Below, in pieces: positions 1-11,820 of a stretch of 64,000 nucleotides of DNA. Each line of letters opens with the position of its first letter. The first letter of the stretch is position 1. The stretch spans positions 1,872,501-1,936,500 of the forward strand of contig NC_091675.1 in the NCBI RefSeq assembly GCF_042453785.1, read 5' to 3'. The notes below the pieces were generated by a model. The model saw nothing but the letters and a program-made list of their open reading frames with translations. It was not told where the DNA came from and did not search any database. This stretch comes from Malus domestica (Eukaryota > Streptophyta > Magnoliopsida > Rosales > Rosaceae). The position numbers and the translations under genes were made by a program.

Positions 1-3000
1 GAGTTGAGAAGTTGCAATCATTTGCACTTTATCCAGGCTCTGGAAGGTGGTTTAGTGGTAAAGACTCTGAATGTGGCTCGCGGACAGCCAGTACTCAGAT
101 TCAAGGAGTTGAAAGACATACATGAAAGATTAGATGCCAAAAATGGTGATTCATTCCCAAGAATTCCGCCAAAAGATGAGTTCAGGGGATCAGTTGTCAA
201 CGGAGATAGGGTCATGGGTGAAAGTCCAAGTAGGCGTACTGTGGGGAATGTGACAGTCAAAACTGAACCTGAAGTTTACGATTTTGATAGCAGTGATGGC
301 AATGCCGGAAGAAATAATGATTTGGATGGTTTTGGTAATATTACACTGAAGCAGATTAAAGAGACATGCAAGGACAAGAAAAGAAAACGTTCAACATCTG
401 GTGATTTGAAAAAAATAGAAACGTGCTCACCTGTAAAGCATGAGTTTTTTAAGTTGCAAACTGATGAAGAGGATGTTGATCTCATAGAGCCTCTTAGTAA
501 GTGGAAACTCTCAAAGAAGGCAAAGGCCAATACTAAGAGTAAACATAAAAAAAAGGGTTTCTCTTCAATGTCTCAAAGTTCCATATCGACTATCACATCA
601 GAACACATCCCAAGTGAGCCGGAATCTGGTCTGAACATTAAAGTAGAGGTTCCTGAAACTGAGTTTTCAGATATCCAAAACACAATTCCTGCTGCTGGTG
701 ATACCTCTTTGGCTTGTGATAATCAGGAGGGTTCTTGCGGAGTGGTGCCTGATGAATCTCCTGCGATAGCTGCTGATTGTGTTTTCGAGACCGAGTTGCC
801 AATTTACGAAACAAATGAAAGTCAGATTTGTGTTGTAAATGAAGTCTGCTACGAAGATATGGAATGTGCAGATCCCACACCTATTCAGATTGTAACGACC
901 TCAGAATGGGATATTGTTGAGGTTGATGATTCAGAGTTCAATAGTGACGAGTGCTTGGATTTGCCTCTATTAGAATATAACATTGAAGGACATATCACGA
1001 ATTCAGTTCACCCTGACAACTTCATTGAAGCAATATGTTCGGCGCAAGATCAAAATTTTGATCTGCACGACACTATCTCCTCTGAGGATGAAAGGTTATG
1101 TCAGACTAACAGCGAGACCCAGGTTCGAATATCTGAGGTGGTGGGTGATGATCTCTTTCAGTGCATGGGACCTGTTAACGGAACTGATTCATGTCTATCT
1201 GAGCCTGACATGAATGATGATTCACCTTGGAATGTTGAATCCAGTGCTGGGTCTGGTAGCGGTTTTGTTTCTGTTGCTGATGATTCCCCCGTGGCTGAGG
1301 AGGAGAAGCAATCCCCCAAGTCTGCCTGTGCTGGTGCAGAAAGAAACTTGTCTCCAGGGATCTTTTCTTCTGATGCTACTGACGAGCTTACGACACTAGT
1401 GAGTGGTGGGAGTCCTAGTTTAAACGAGCAGCGTCCTCCTCAAAGGCTCTTTCCGACCAGAAAGGTATGTAACATCTATTCTCGTTTTTTTGCTTTATCA
1501 TAGAGTGGAGTCTGTTTCTCATAAACTGTTTTCATGTGCAGGTGATTTCACCAACTTCCCAAGAAAAACTGTGCAAGGCCATGAAGTCAATTGAGTTACA
1601 CGGTGAAGAACATCCCGGTAAGTGTACAAAGCCTGTTGTGCTATTCGAATGATTAGGATCGTAGGCTCGTAGCATACTCTGCCAGCCAGATGCTACAATG
1701 ATGCAGTAAAATTTAAGTTTCATTCTTGAAAGTACAGAAGAAATTTGACATTATTAACCATAAAAGTACTAAGCATATATTTTATTGGCCATGAAAACCT
1801 ATTGATGATCTGATAAAAATTTGACATTATTAACCATAAAAGTACTAAGCACATACTTTATTGGCCATGAGAACCTATTGATGAGCTGATAATCGATCTC
1901 CGCTGTGTTTTGATGTTCTCTATACTGCGGTGTTATGTAGTCCGTTGACATGTACAATGCTAATCAATTCTTGTGGCCCAGGTACACAACTGAGTGTTAT
2001 TCTAGAATACTACAAATTTCTTTCTGTCTGTTTGAATTAAATTGCTAGAGTTTTCGATATCCAGAATTGGGTTGTGCGGCTGGACAGAAAATAGGAGTTT
2101 TGACAACATTAGGGGAGGATTTACCTAGATGGCTTAAACCATTCTTTTGTGACTGATGGCTGTTGCCTGTTGGTGTTTATTGTACTGTAACTTGTATGTT
2201 TTGCTGTGTAACTGTTTCCTTTTCAGGCCAACTGTGTAGCTGTTTGGTTTGTTTTCTTGTACGACACCTCAAAACAAAATTTTCTATGTTGGTTTAACTG
2301 ATTTTCTGTTACTCTTTTATCGGAAACAAAATGTTGTTCAATTTTTCTTAGTATTTAAGCTTTCCATTGCTTTTGCATTTTCATTACAAATTCATTACGA
2401 ATGCCAAGAAATTGTTTGGGTACTTTAAAATTAAATTTCGTTTTTGTGTTCATTACTCCATTTGCAAATTGCACACATTGCTATTCCCCTCTTCTCATTC
2501 ACCATGTATTTGACTTTCATGGTTTTCTGATTATATCAGGTTGTAAGGCGAATCTATGTTTTGGAAAACAAACCGAGAGGACGATTGGCGGAGGTCAAGG
2601 GCCTGATCAGATCAAGAGAGCGAAATTGTCTATCAAAGTGCAAAACAACGGGAATCCGAAGAACGAGAAGATTAATTCCCACCCTAAAGGCATCCCTAAA
2701 GCTTCCAAGGTTTCTGCAGCACCACCGCGTTTTACCACCGGGTGTACTTCAATCCGAACCTGTTCGGAGAGTGCCATTGCATTCTCGCAACGCCAGATGC
2801 AGGACATTGAATCCCTTGCAACAAAACTCACGATTGAGTTACAGACCATGAAAGAAATTGCAGAAGAAAGATTACTGCCTGAGGCCTATCATGCTACACC
2901 CTTGAAATATAATGCAAATGAGGTACCCTAACATACTTTTTTTTCAGATACGTTTTCTCACGCAACCCCTTTTCTACGTGAATGTGCAAGAATAATTGTG

Positions 3001-6000
3001 TGCTCATCTGTGTGCTTCCAATGAAAAAATGCAGGTGCAGATGGCTATTAGGAACGCAACGAGAGTCGAAGCATCTGCGAAAAGATTGCTTTCCATGATG
3101 TCAAGGGACTGCAACCAACAACAACAACAACAACAAAGCCTTTTCCCACTAAGTGGGGTCGGCTATATGAATCCTAGAACGCCATTGCGCTCGGTTTTGT
3201 GTCATGCCCTCCGTTAGATCCAAGTACTCTAAGTCTTTTCTTAGAGTCTCTTCCAAAGTTTTCCTAAGTCTTCCTCTACCCCTTCGGCCCTGAACCTCTG
3301 TCCCGTAGTCACATCTTCGAACCGGAGCGTCAGTCGGCCTTCTTTGCACATGTCCAAATCACCAGAGCCGATTTTCTCTCATCTTTCCTACAATTTCGGC
3401 TACTCCTACTTTACCTCGGATATCCTCATTCCCAATCTTATCCTTTCTCGTGTGCCCACACATCCCACGAAGCATCCTCATCTCCGCTACACCCATTTTG
3501 TGTACGTGTTGATGCTTCACCACCCAACATTCTCTGCCATACAACATCGCTGGCCTTATTGCCGTCCTATAAAATTTTCCCTTGAGCTTCAGTGGCCTAC
3601 GACGGTCACACAACACGCCGGATGCACTCTTTCCATCCAGCTCGTATTCTATGGTTGAGATCTCCATCTAATTCTCCGTTCTCTTGCAAGATAGATCCTA
3701 GGTAACGAAAACGGTCGCTTTTTGTGATCTTCGCTAGATTGCTCCGGTCATTAGTGTGGATAAGTATATAAATGGATAGAGATAGGAAAGCAAACACAAG
3801 ATGTACGTGGTTCACCCAGATTGGCTACGCCCACGGAATAGAAGAGTTCTCATTAATTGTGAAGGGTTTACACAAGTACATAGGTTCAAGCTCTCCTTTA
3901 GTGAGTACGAGTGAATGATTTAGTACAAATGACATTAGGAAATATTGTGGGATAATGATCTCGTAATCACGAAACTTCTAAGTATCGGAGTGTGGTGTCG
4001 TCTTGACTTGCCTTATCTGTCTCATAGGTAGATGTGGCATCTTCTCTGGAAGTACTCTTCCTCCATCCAGGGGTGGTATCTTTAACTGGTGGAGATGCAC
4101 AAGGTAATGTATCAATTTCACTTGAAGCTTACTTGTAGTTTCAGGCTTGGTCAAGCGCGATACAAACCATGTAGTAGGAGTCCCCCAAGTCGCCGAGCTA
4201 GGGGGTCTGCTGAAAGAGGTGACAGACAAGGTAAGCAATCAGAGCTCCGACTGATTGTTCACCTTCTCCCCATCTTGCAGCAGCATGAAGGATAAAGAGA
4301 AGAAAAATGAGAAGAGATGATATGAGATACTTTTGCTTTTGAAGAAGTAACTTTCCACAGGCTTATTCTTGAACTGAGCTGGAGGGTTTTCTGGTTTTCT
4401 CCAGAGTATAAGGCCGACTGAAGAATTTGAGGGTCAAAACAAGTCCATCAAATCTAGAGTACGTTCCACCCTGCTGATATGGGATACTTTTGCTTTTGAC
4501 AGAGTAATGGATGTATCGGCACGTGTGCTGTTACGCTTGTCTCCACATGCTTCCTTGTATCCTTCGCACTTGCCCTATCTGTTCCTCAAGCAGATGCGGA
4601 ATCTTCCCTGGAAACATAAGATGATGAAGATGAGTACTCGAGAGCAATGCCAGGTAAGTAATCAGGTAAGGGGTTCCAGGCAGTCAATTCCTGGCTGGAA
4701 GCTTGATTCCAAGTACTGACTGATTGCTCTCTTTCTCCTTGTCTTGCAGGTAAAAACAAGGCCAAAAGAAAAAACAGGGAAAAAGCATGATATGAGATAC
4801 TCTTGCTTTTAACCCTGATGATATGAGATATTCTTGCTCTAGTATAGCTTGTTTGCAGAGGTATTATCGGGGGGAAAGAAAGCTGAATATTTCGAAAGGC
4901 TCTGTTGGGAGTGCCCTCTCAGATATGATGAAGGGTTGAGCATTTTTGCAGGTCTGCCTGTCCGTTGGGGATGGAGGTCGACATATATAGGAGTCTCCCT
5001 AACAACAAGTAGTAATGCTATTCCTTCACCCTGCTTGGTCATAGCACGGTAGTGGGAGCTGCCAGTTTCACATGTTTTAACTCTGTCAGAGCACTTTGAA
5101 AAAGTGGTCTGTGGTATCTGGCTCTCGAGATTCGGAGAACGATGCCTCTTCGATTTTTGAGAAAGCAATCATGCTGGGGGTCTGACTCTCGAGATTCGGA
5201 GAGCAGTGTCTCTTCGATTTTTGAGGAAGTAATCATGTTGGGAGTCTGGCTCTCGAGATTCGGAAGGCGGTGCCTCTTCGATTTTGGAGCAAGCAATCTT
5301 GTTGGGAGTGTTGTCTCGAATGTGAGTAAAGGTTGGACATGTTTGCTAGTCTACCTTGCCACGAAGCACAAAGGTTGACACACAGGGACTTTCCAATTAT
5401 CCAGCAATGGTACTGTTCCTTTACCCTCTCTTCGATTTTGAGAAAGTAGTCATGTTGGGAGTCTGGCTCTCGAGATTCGGAAGACGGTGCCTCTTCGATT
5501 TTGGAGCAAGCAATCTTGTTGGGACTGTTTTCTCGAATGTGAGTAAAGGTTGGGCATGTTTGCTAGTCTACCTTGCCACGAAGCACAGAGGTTGACACAC
5601 AGGGACTTTCCAATTATCCAGCAGTGGTACTGTTCCTTTACCCTTGTGGGTAATAATATGGTAGCTAGACCTTCAAAATTTATGTGTCTAAACTTTGTTA
5701 GTGCTGTTTCTTTGCTATTCTTTTACCTTTCTTGGTCAGAGCGATGTAGTGGGAGCTGCAAGCTTCACGTGCTCAACTTTGGCAGAGAACTTTGGCAAAG
5801 TGATCTGTGGTACCCATGAGTTATTGTTGCGTGTGGGAAGTGGGTGATTGAACAGTAAGATTCATGTGCTTTCTACTTCACCAGAAGTCTTCGACAAAAT
5901 GCCCATAATTTCTGCAAAGCTGAGTGTGCGTGTGACAGGTGCTGACAAGGCTAGAAAAGTAGGTGCCTCTTCGATTTCTGAGATCGGCCCTCGTGGTCTC

Positions 6001-9000
6001 TGAGCAGCCCAGCTTTTGAGAAAGCGAGCGCCTCTTCGATTGATTCGGAGAACGGTGCCTCACCGATTTTTGAGAAAGCAATCATGCTGGGAGTCTGGCT
6101 CTCGAGATTCGGGGAGCAGTGTCTCTTCGATTTTTGAGAAAGTAATCATGTTGGGAGAGTGGCTCTTCAGATTCGGAGGGTGGTGCCTCTTCGATTTTGG
6201 AGCAAGCAATCTTGTTGGGAGTGTTTTCTCGAATGTGAGTAAAGGTTGGGCATGTTTGCTAGTCTACCTTGCCACGAAGCACAGAGGTTGACACACAGGG
6301 ACTTTCCAATTATCCAGCAATGGTACTGTTCCTTTACCCGCTCTTCGATTTTTAAGAAAGTAGTCATGTTAGGAGTCTGGCTCTTTAGATTCGGAGGACG
6401 GTGCCTCTTCGATTTTGGAGCAAGCAATCTTATTGGGAGTGTTTTCTCGAATGTGAGTAAAGGTTGGGCATGTTTGCTAGTCTACCTTGCCACGAAGCAC
6501 AGAGGTTGACATACATGGACTTTCCAATTATCCAGCAGTGGTACTGTTCCTTTACCCTTGTGGGTAATAATATGGTAGCTAGACCTTCAAAATTTATGGG
6601 TCTAAACTTTGTTAGTGCTGTTTCTTTGCTATTCTTTTACCCTTCTTGGTCAGAGCGATGTAGTGGGAGCTGCAAGCTTCACGTGCTCAACTTTGGCAGA
6701 GAACTTTGGCAAAGTTATCTGTGGTACCCATGAGCTATTGTTGCGTGTGGGAAGTGGGTGATTGAACAGTAAGATTCATGTGTTTTCTACTTCCCCAGAA
6801 GTCTTTGACAGAATGCCCATAATTTCCGCAAAGCTGAGTGTGCGTGTGACAGGTGCTGACAAGGCTGGAAAAGTAGGTGCCTCTTCGATTTCTGAGATCG
6901 GCCCTCGTGGTCTCTAGGGAGCCCAGCTTTTGAGAAAGCGAGCGCCTCTTCGATTTCTGAGATCGGCCTTCGTGGTCTTTGAGCAGCCCAACTTTTGAGA
7001 AAGCAAACGGCTCTTCGATTTCTGAGATCAACCCTCGTGATCTCTAAGCAGCCCAACTTTTGAGAAAGCAAACGCCTCTTCGATTTCTGAGCAGGCGCCT
7101 CTTTGATTTCTGAAGCTCCGTCGAGTGCAGATTTTTATAGAGGCTGGCATTAAGTTCCAAAGCACACTTGAATCTCCACCAGTAGAAGCTTCATTCTTGC
7201 ACTTCTAATATCTTGATTTGTCCGACCTCTTCTCTCTTCAACACCTTTGAAAATGTCTGGTCCCTCCGACCGTCGTTTTGACTTGAACCTTGTTGAAGAG
7301 GCAGCCCCGCCTTCTCCAGACAACATATGGCGCCCATCCTTCGTCTCCCAAACTGGTCCTCTTACCGTTGGGGATTCCGTGATGAAGAATGATATGACCG
7401 CTGCGGTGGTGGCCAGGAACCTTCTCACTCCCAAAGATAACAGACTACTTTCCAAACGGTCTGATGAGTTAGCTGTTAAGGATTCGCTGGCTCTCAGTGT
7501 TCAGTGTGCAGGTTCTGTGTCTAATATGGCCCAACGCCTATTTGCTCGAACCCGCCAAGTTGAATCATTGGCGGCTGAAGTGATGAGTCTCAAACAGGAG
7601 ATTAGAGGGCTCAAGCATGAGAATAAACAGTTGCACCGGCTCGCACATGACTATGCTACAAACATGAAGAGGAAGCTTGACCAGATGAAGGAAACTGATG
7701 GTCAGGTTTTACTTGATCATCAGAGATTTGTGGGTTTGTTCCAAAGGCATTTATTGCCTTCGTCTTCTGGGGCTGTACCGCGTAATGAAGCTCCAAATGA
7801 TCAACCTCTGATGCCTCCTCCTCCTAGGGTTCTGTCCAGTACTGAGGCTCCAAATGATCCCCCTCCGGTGCCTTCTCTTTCTGGGGCTCTACCGACTGCT
7901 GAGACTTCTCCTAAGCAACCTTTGTGAAGGCTCCCTCTTGTGTGTTTATTTTGACTCATGTATATGTACATATTTGTAGCTTATCGGGGATATCAATAAA
8001 TAAGCTTTCCTTCATTTCAACGTATTGTGTTAAATACACCAAAGCCTTCTTCGCTAAGTTCTTTGAATTTTCTTTTGTTGAAGCTTGTATGTTGAAGCTT
8101 TCTGAGTGGAGCATGTAGGTTGGGGTAGTGTTCCCTTAATTTCCCGAGTGAGGAAAACTTCTTGGTTGGAGACTTGGAAAATCCAAGTCACTGAGTGGGA
8201 TCGGCTATATGAATCTTAGAACGCCATTGTGCTCGATCCTGTGTCATGTCCTTCGTTAGATCCAAGTACTCTAAGTCTTTTCTTAGAGTCTCTTCCAAAG
8301 TTTTCCTAGGTCTTCCTCTACCCCTTCGGCCCTGAACCTCTGTCCCATAGTCGCATCTTCTAATCGGAGCGTCAGTAGGCCTTCTTTGCACATGTCCAAA
8401 CCACCGTAACCGATTTTCTCTCATCTTTCCTTCAATTTCGGCTACTCCTACTTTACCCCGGATATCCTCATTCCTAATCTTATCCTTTCTCGTGTGCCCA
8501 CACATCCAACGAAGCATCCTCATCTCCGCTACACCCATTTTGTGTACGTGTTGATGTTTCACCGCCCAACATTCTGTGCCATACAGCATCGCCGGCCTTA
8601 TTGCCGTCCTATAAAATTTTCCCTTGAGCTTCAGTGGCATACGGCGGTCACACAACACGCCGGATGCACTCTTCCACTTCATCCATCCAGCTTGTATTCT
8701 ATGGTTGAGATCTCCATCTAATTCTCCGTTCTTTTGCAAGATAGATCCTAGGTAACGAAAACGGTCGCTCTTTGGTATTTCTTGATCTCCGATCCTCACC
8801 CCTAACTCGTTTTGGCCTCCATTTGCACTGAACTTGCACTCCATATATTCTGTCTTTGATCGGCTTAGGCGAAGACCTTTAGATTCCAACACTTCTCTCC
8901 AAAGGTTAAGCTTTGCATTTACCCCTTCCTGAGTTTCATCTATCAACACTATATCGTCTGCGAAAAGCATACACCAAGGAATATCATCTTGAATATGTCC

Positions 9001-11414
9001 TGTTAACTCATCCATTACCAACGCAAAAAGGTAAGGACTTAAGGATGAGCCTTGATGTAATCCTACAGTTATGGGAAAGCTTTCGGTTTGTCCTTCATGA
9101 GTTCTTACGGCAGTCTTTGCTCCTTCATACATATCCTTTATAGCTTGGATATATGCTACTCGTACTCCTTTCTTCTCTAAAATCCTCCAAAGAATGTCTC
9201 TTGGGACCCTATCATACGCTTTTTCCAAATCTATAAAGACCATGTGTAAATCCTTTTTCCCATCTCTATATCTTTCCATCAATCTTCGTAAGAGATAGAT
9301 TGCCTCCATGGTTGAGCGCCCTGGCATGAACCCGAATTGGTTGTCCGAAACCCGTGTCTCTTGCCTCAATCTATGCTCAATGACTCTCTCCCAGAGCTTC
9401 ATTGTATGACTCATTAGCTTAATACCCCTATAGTTCATGCAATTTTGTACGTCGCCCTTATTCTTGTAGATAGGCACCAAAGTGCTCGTTCGCCACTCAT
9501 TTGGCATCTTCTTCGTTTTCAAAATCCTATTGAAAAGGTCAGTGAGCCATGTTATACCTGTCTCTCCCAAAACTTTCCACACTTCGATTGGTATATCGTC
9601 TGGGCCTATTGCTTTTCTATGCTTCATCTTCTTCAAAGCTACAACCACTTCTTCCTTCCGGATTCGACGATAAAAAGAGTAGTTTCTACACTCTTCTGAG
9701 TTACTCAACTCCCCTAAAGAAGCACTCCTTTCATGTCCTTCATTGAAAAGATTATGAAAATAACCTCTCCATCTGTCTTTAACCGCGTTCTCTGTAGCAA
9801 GAACCTTTCCATCCTCATCCTTGATGCACCTCACTTGGTTTAGGTCCCTTGTCTTCTTTTCCCTTGCTCTAGCTAGTTTATAGATATCCAACTCTCCTTC
9901 TTTGGTATCTAGTCGTTTATACATATCGTCGTAAGCCGCTAACTTAGCTTCTCTGACAGCTTTCTTCGCCTCTTGCTTCGCTTTTCTATACCTTTCACCA
10001 TTTTCATCGGTCCTCTCCTTGTATAAGGCTTTACAACATTCCTTCTTAGCCTTCACCTTTGTTTGTACCTCCTCATTCCACCACCAAGATTCCTTTTGGT
10101 GTGGGGCAAAGCCCTTGGACTCTCCTAATACCTCTTTTGCTACTTTTCGGATACAACTAGCCATGGAATCCCACATTTGGCTAGCTTCCCCCTCTCTATC
10201 CCACACACATTGGGTGATTACCTTCTCTTTGAAAATGGCTTGTTTTTCTTCTTTTAGATTCCACCATCTAGTTCTTGGGCACTTCCAAGTCTTGTTCTTT
10301 TGTCTTACTCTTTTGATATGTACATCCATCACCAACAAGCGATGTTGATTAGCCACGCTCTCTCCTGGTATAACTTTGCAATCCTTACAAGTTATACGAT
10401 CCCCTTTCCTCATTAGAAGAAAATCTATTTGTGTTTTTGACGACCCACTCTTGTAGGTGATCACATGTTCTTCCCTCTTCTTAAAGAAGGTGTTGGCTAA
10501 GAAGAGATCATATGCCATTGCAAAATCCAAGATAGCTTCCCCATCCTCGTTTCTCTCCCCAAAACCATGGCCACCATGAAAACCTCCATAGTTGCCTGTC
10601 TCCCTGCCCACGTGTCCATTTAAATCTCCTCCTATAAATAACTTCTCCGTCTGAGCAATTCCTTGCACCAAGTCTCCAAGATCTTCCCAAAATTTCTCCT
10701 TCGAACTCGTATCCAACCCTACTTGAGGTGCGTACGCACTAATCACATTGATAAGTTCTTGTCCTATTACAATCTTGATTGCCATGATTCTATCTCCTAC
10801 CCTCTTGATATCTACAACATCTTGTACCAAGGTCTTGTCCACGATGATGCCAACACCGTTTCTCGTTCTATTTGTGCCCGAATACCAAAGTTTAAACCCG
10901 GAGTTTTCTAGATCCTTTGCCTTACTACCAACCCACTTAGTTTCTTGTAGGCACATAATATTTATCCTTCTCCTCACCATAACTTCCACTACTTCCATAG
11001 ATTTTCCCGTCAAGGGACTGCAACCGGTTTTGTAAAATCATGGTTTGCTCCTCACCCTATTTCCTTTCATTTATCCGGATTCTGTTGTCGCAAGTCTAAA
11101 ATAATCATCACGCATTCTTCTATTATTTGAAATGAGGTAGAGAAGTGCACGATGACTATTTCGACGTGCTAATAACAATTCTATTTTCTTCCTCGGTCTT
11201 GTTTTCAGGCATGAATTTGATCATTTCTGTTTATCCATTGCAGAAAATGGCTGATATCGACGTCGATGCTTCTGAAAATGTTGCAAACAAGGACAAGGAG
11301 GGGAAGAAGATTGTGTTTGCTGATGAAGCTGGGGAAAAGCTCTGCCATGTCAAGTTTTTTGAGAATGACTTGGCAACATTTTCGGATCAAAATCTGGATT
11401 TTCTGGTTAAATAA
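1..11414 (+). CDS. Unrecognised acidic protein with C-terminal RVxF-like motif; 5' partial and split by a LINE
   Basis: I do not recognise this gene by name. The frame is open to the window edge, so the start lies outside. Visible exons are about 1-1464, 1542-1617, 2540-2922, 3035-3116 joined to 11026-11043, and 11244-11414 (stop). All junctions are GT-AG and keep phase. The first part is long, acidic and low in complexity, with lysine-rich patches near residues 120-180. The fourth exon is predicted helical and follows a helix that starts [11 protein letters not shown]. The last exon carries [10 protein letters not shown] followed by LCHVKFF, which resembles the RVxF-plus-FADxxG segment of protein phosphatase 1 regulators; that link is inference. 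A 7.9 kb LINE composite lies inside exon 4. Reading into it adds about 33 foreign residues and stops, so the last exon would be lost. A second, intact copy may exist elsewhere in a duplicated genome. Confidence 0.7.
1741..1892. repeat. Two-copy tandem duplication, 76-bp period, in an intron
   Basis: Bases 1741-1816 are repeated almost unchanged at 1817-1892. Each unit begins with AAATTTGACATTATTAACC and ends with a segment reading CCTATTGATGA. The repeat lies in the intron between exons 1542-1617 and 2540-2922 of the first gene. It looks like a simple slippage or unequal-exchange product and has no visible coding content. Confidence 0.85.
3117..3735 (-). mobile_element. Second RTE LINE 3' end with TTG tail
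   Basis: This stretch matches 8188 to about 8770 over roughly 600 bp at about 94% identity by eye. It covers the last ~200 codons (from KSDRFRYLG onward), the stop, a very short 3' untranslated region and a TTG repeat (CAA repeat on the plus strand at 3117-3136). It is not the direct continuation of the intact LINE body, because the two copies differ at many positions and an LTR-type segment lies between them. Homology stops near 3735. Confidence 0.85.
5095..7110 (+). repeat. Nested tandem repeat array inside the LTR-type element
   Basis: Short units of about 60-70 bp recur with the core GCCTCTTCGATTTTTGAG followed by a CTGGCTCTCGAGATTCGG block. A larger unit of about 914 bp is duplicated: 5550 to about 6030 corresponds to 6464 to about 6945, including a shared stretch with GGTAGCTAGACCTTC. 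Near 6880-7090 a further unit of about 60 bp (GATCGGCCCTCGTGG type) is repeated several times. Frames through the array are accidental and give look-alike short peptides, so none is annotated as a gene. Confidence 0.8.
7253..7927 (+). CDS. Gag-like coiled-coil frame of the LTR-type element
   Basis: A 224-residue frame starts [13 protein letters not shown]. Residues about 90-150 are heptad-rich ([16 protein letters not shown]), consistent with a coiled coil, and the C-terminal part is proline-rich with a repeated EAPND motif. I remember closely similar short proteins scattered in apple gene sets, where they track transposable elements. No protease, polymerase or zinc knuckle is present. It is treated as part of a fossil element and not as a host gene. 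Confidence 0.55.
   Translation: MSGPSDRRFDLNLVEEAAPPSPDNIWRPSFVSQTGPLTVGDSVMKNDMTAAVVARNLLTPKDNRLLSKRSDELAVKDSLALSVQCAGSVSNMAQRLFARTRQVESLAAEVMSLKQEIRGLKHENKQLHRLAHDYATNMKRKLDQMKETDGQVLLDHQRFVGLFQRHLLPSSSGAVPRNEAPNDQPLMPPPPRVLSSTEAPNDPPPVPSLSGALPTAETSPKQPL
8188..11008 (-). CDS. RTE LINE endonuclease/reverse transcriptase ORF, slightly 5' truncated
   Basis: About 940 codons are open without a stop. The first third is an apurinic endonuclease-like domain: LQETKWVG near residue 21, GGDLNGHVG near 128 and [14 protein letters not shown] near 194. The reverse transcriptase follows. It shows [10 protein letters not shown], the FGFMPGRST block, the [11 protein letters not shown] block and the catalytic [10 protein letters not shown], with FADD in place of the commoner YADD. 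The open frame begins at the insertion junction, with no upstream methionine inside the element, so a short N-terminal piece is missing. It ends TQ-stop at 8188, where homology to the other LINE 3' end stops. The long intact frame suggests a fairly young insertion. Order of domains, lack of a separate gag-like ORF and the TTG tail favour RTE over L1. Confidence 0.85.
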
Positions 11415-11820
11415 CTTGAAAACCTTGTTTCTTGTATAAGTACAATTTTTTTTTTTGTTATCATCGAGGCTGCACCTTAATTTAACCTGGATCCTTTCCG
11501 TACCATCAGGAAATCCAGATTCTTGATTTGTGTGGAAGAGAAATTGGTATCTTTGGTTTGTATGAGGTGAATCAAGAAAATGGGTTAATAAGGTCCGTCG
11601 AATTTAGTTTGAGTGATTCAAATTGCTTGATTTTTTTGCTCTGGAGAGTAAAATCCAAAGTGAATTTTTGTACATGCATTTCAATGATTAGAATGATTTA
11701 TTACTGGTGAAAACTTGACAACATACATTTATGAGTATTGCTAAGATCACATATTTAACTTATAATATTTTTACATTAGTAATTTAGTAAAACAATTATG
11801 GGCAAAAACGACAATATCAG

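Larger units (their letters stand above)
3746..8187 (+). mobile_element. Old LTR-type (LARD-like) element segment, broken
   Basis: The segment begins with LTR-like sequence (about 3746-4100) containing a CACAAGATGTACGTGGTTCA block that I associate with Rosaceae LTR elements. It continues through repeat-rich internal DNA and ends after a short gag-like frame at 7253-7927. I see no reverse transcriptase or integrase and no matching second LTR, so I read it as a non-autonomous fossil lacking one end. It lies in the opposite orientation to the surrounding LINE parts. Family (Gypsy or Copia) cannot be settled from what is visible. Confidence 0.6.
3117..11008 (-). mobile_element. RTE-type LINE composite inserted in a host exon, with target site duplication
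   Basis: The 17 bases at 3100-3116 (GTCAAGGGACTGCAACC) recur exactly at 11009-11025, and the host reading frame continues across them if one copy and everything between is removed. The 5' end (minus strand) is at 11008. The 3' end, at 3117, has a TTG repeat tail, as expected for RTE-clade LINEs. The interior is not one clean LINE. It holds an intact LINE body (8188-11008), an LTR-type segment in the other orientation (about 3746-8187), and a second LINE 3' end (3117 to about 3735). Five bases of the 5' duplication also fit the LINE sequence, so the true duplication is 12-17 bp with microhomology, which is common at truncated LINE junctions. Confidence 0.85.

Noticed and set aside
5142-6733. 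Several similar short frames with phrases such as [13 protein letters not shown] or [16 protein letters not shown]
   Set aside because: They are translations of the tandem repeat array in the LTR-type element and differ only by repeat phase. They are not genes.
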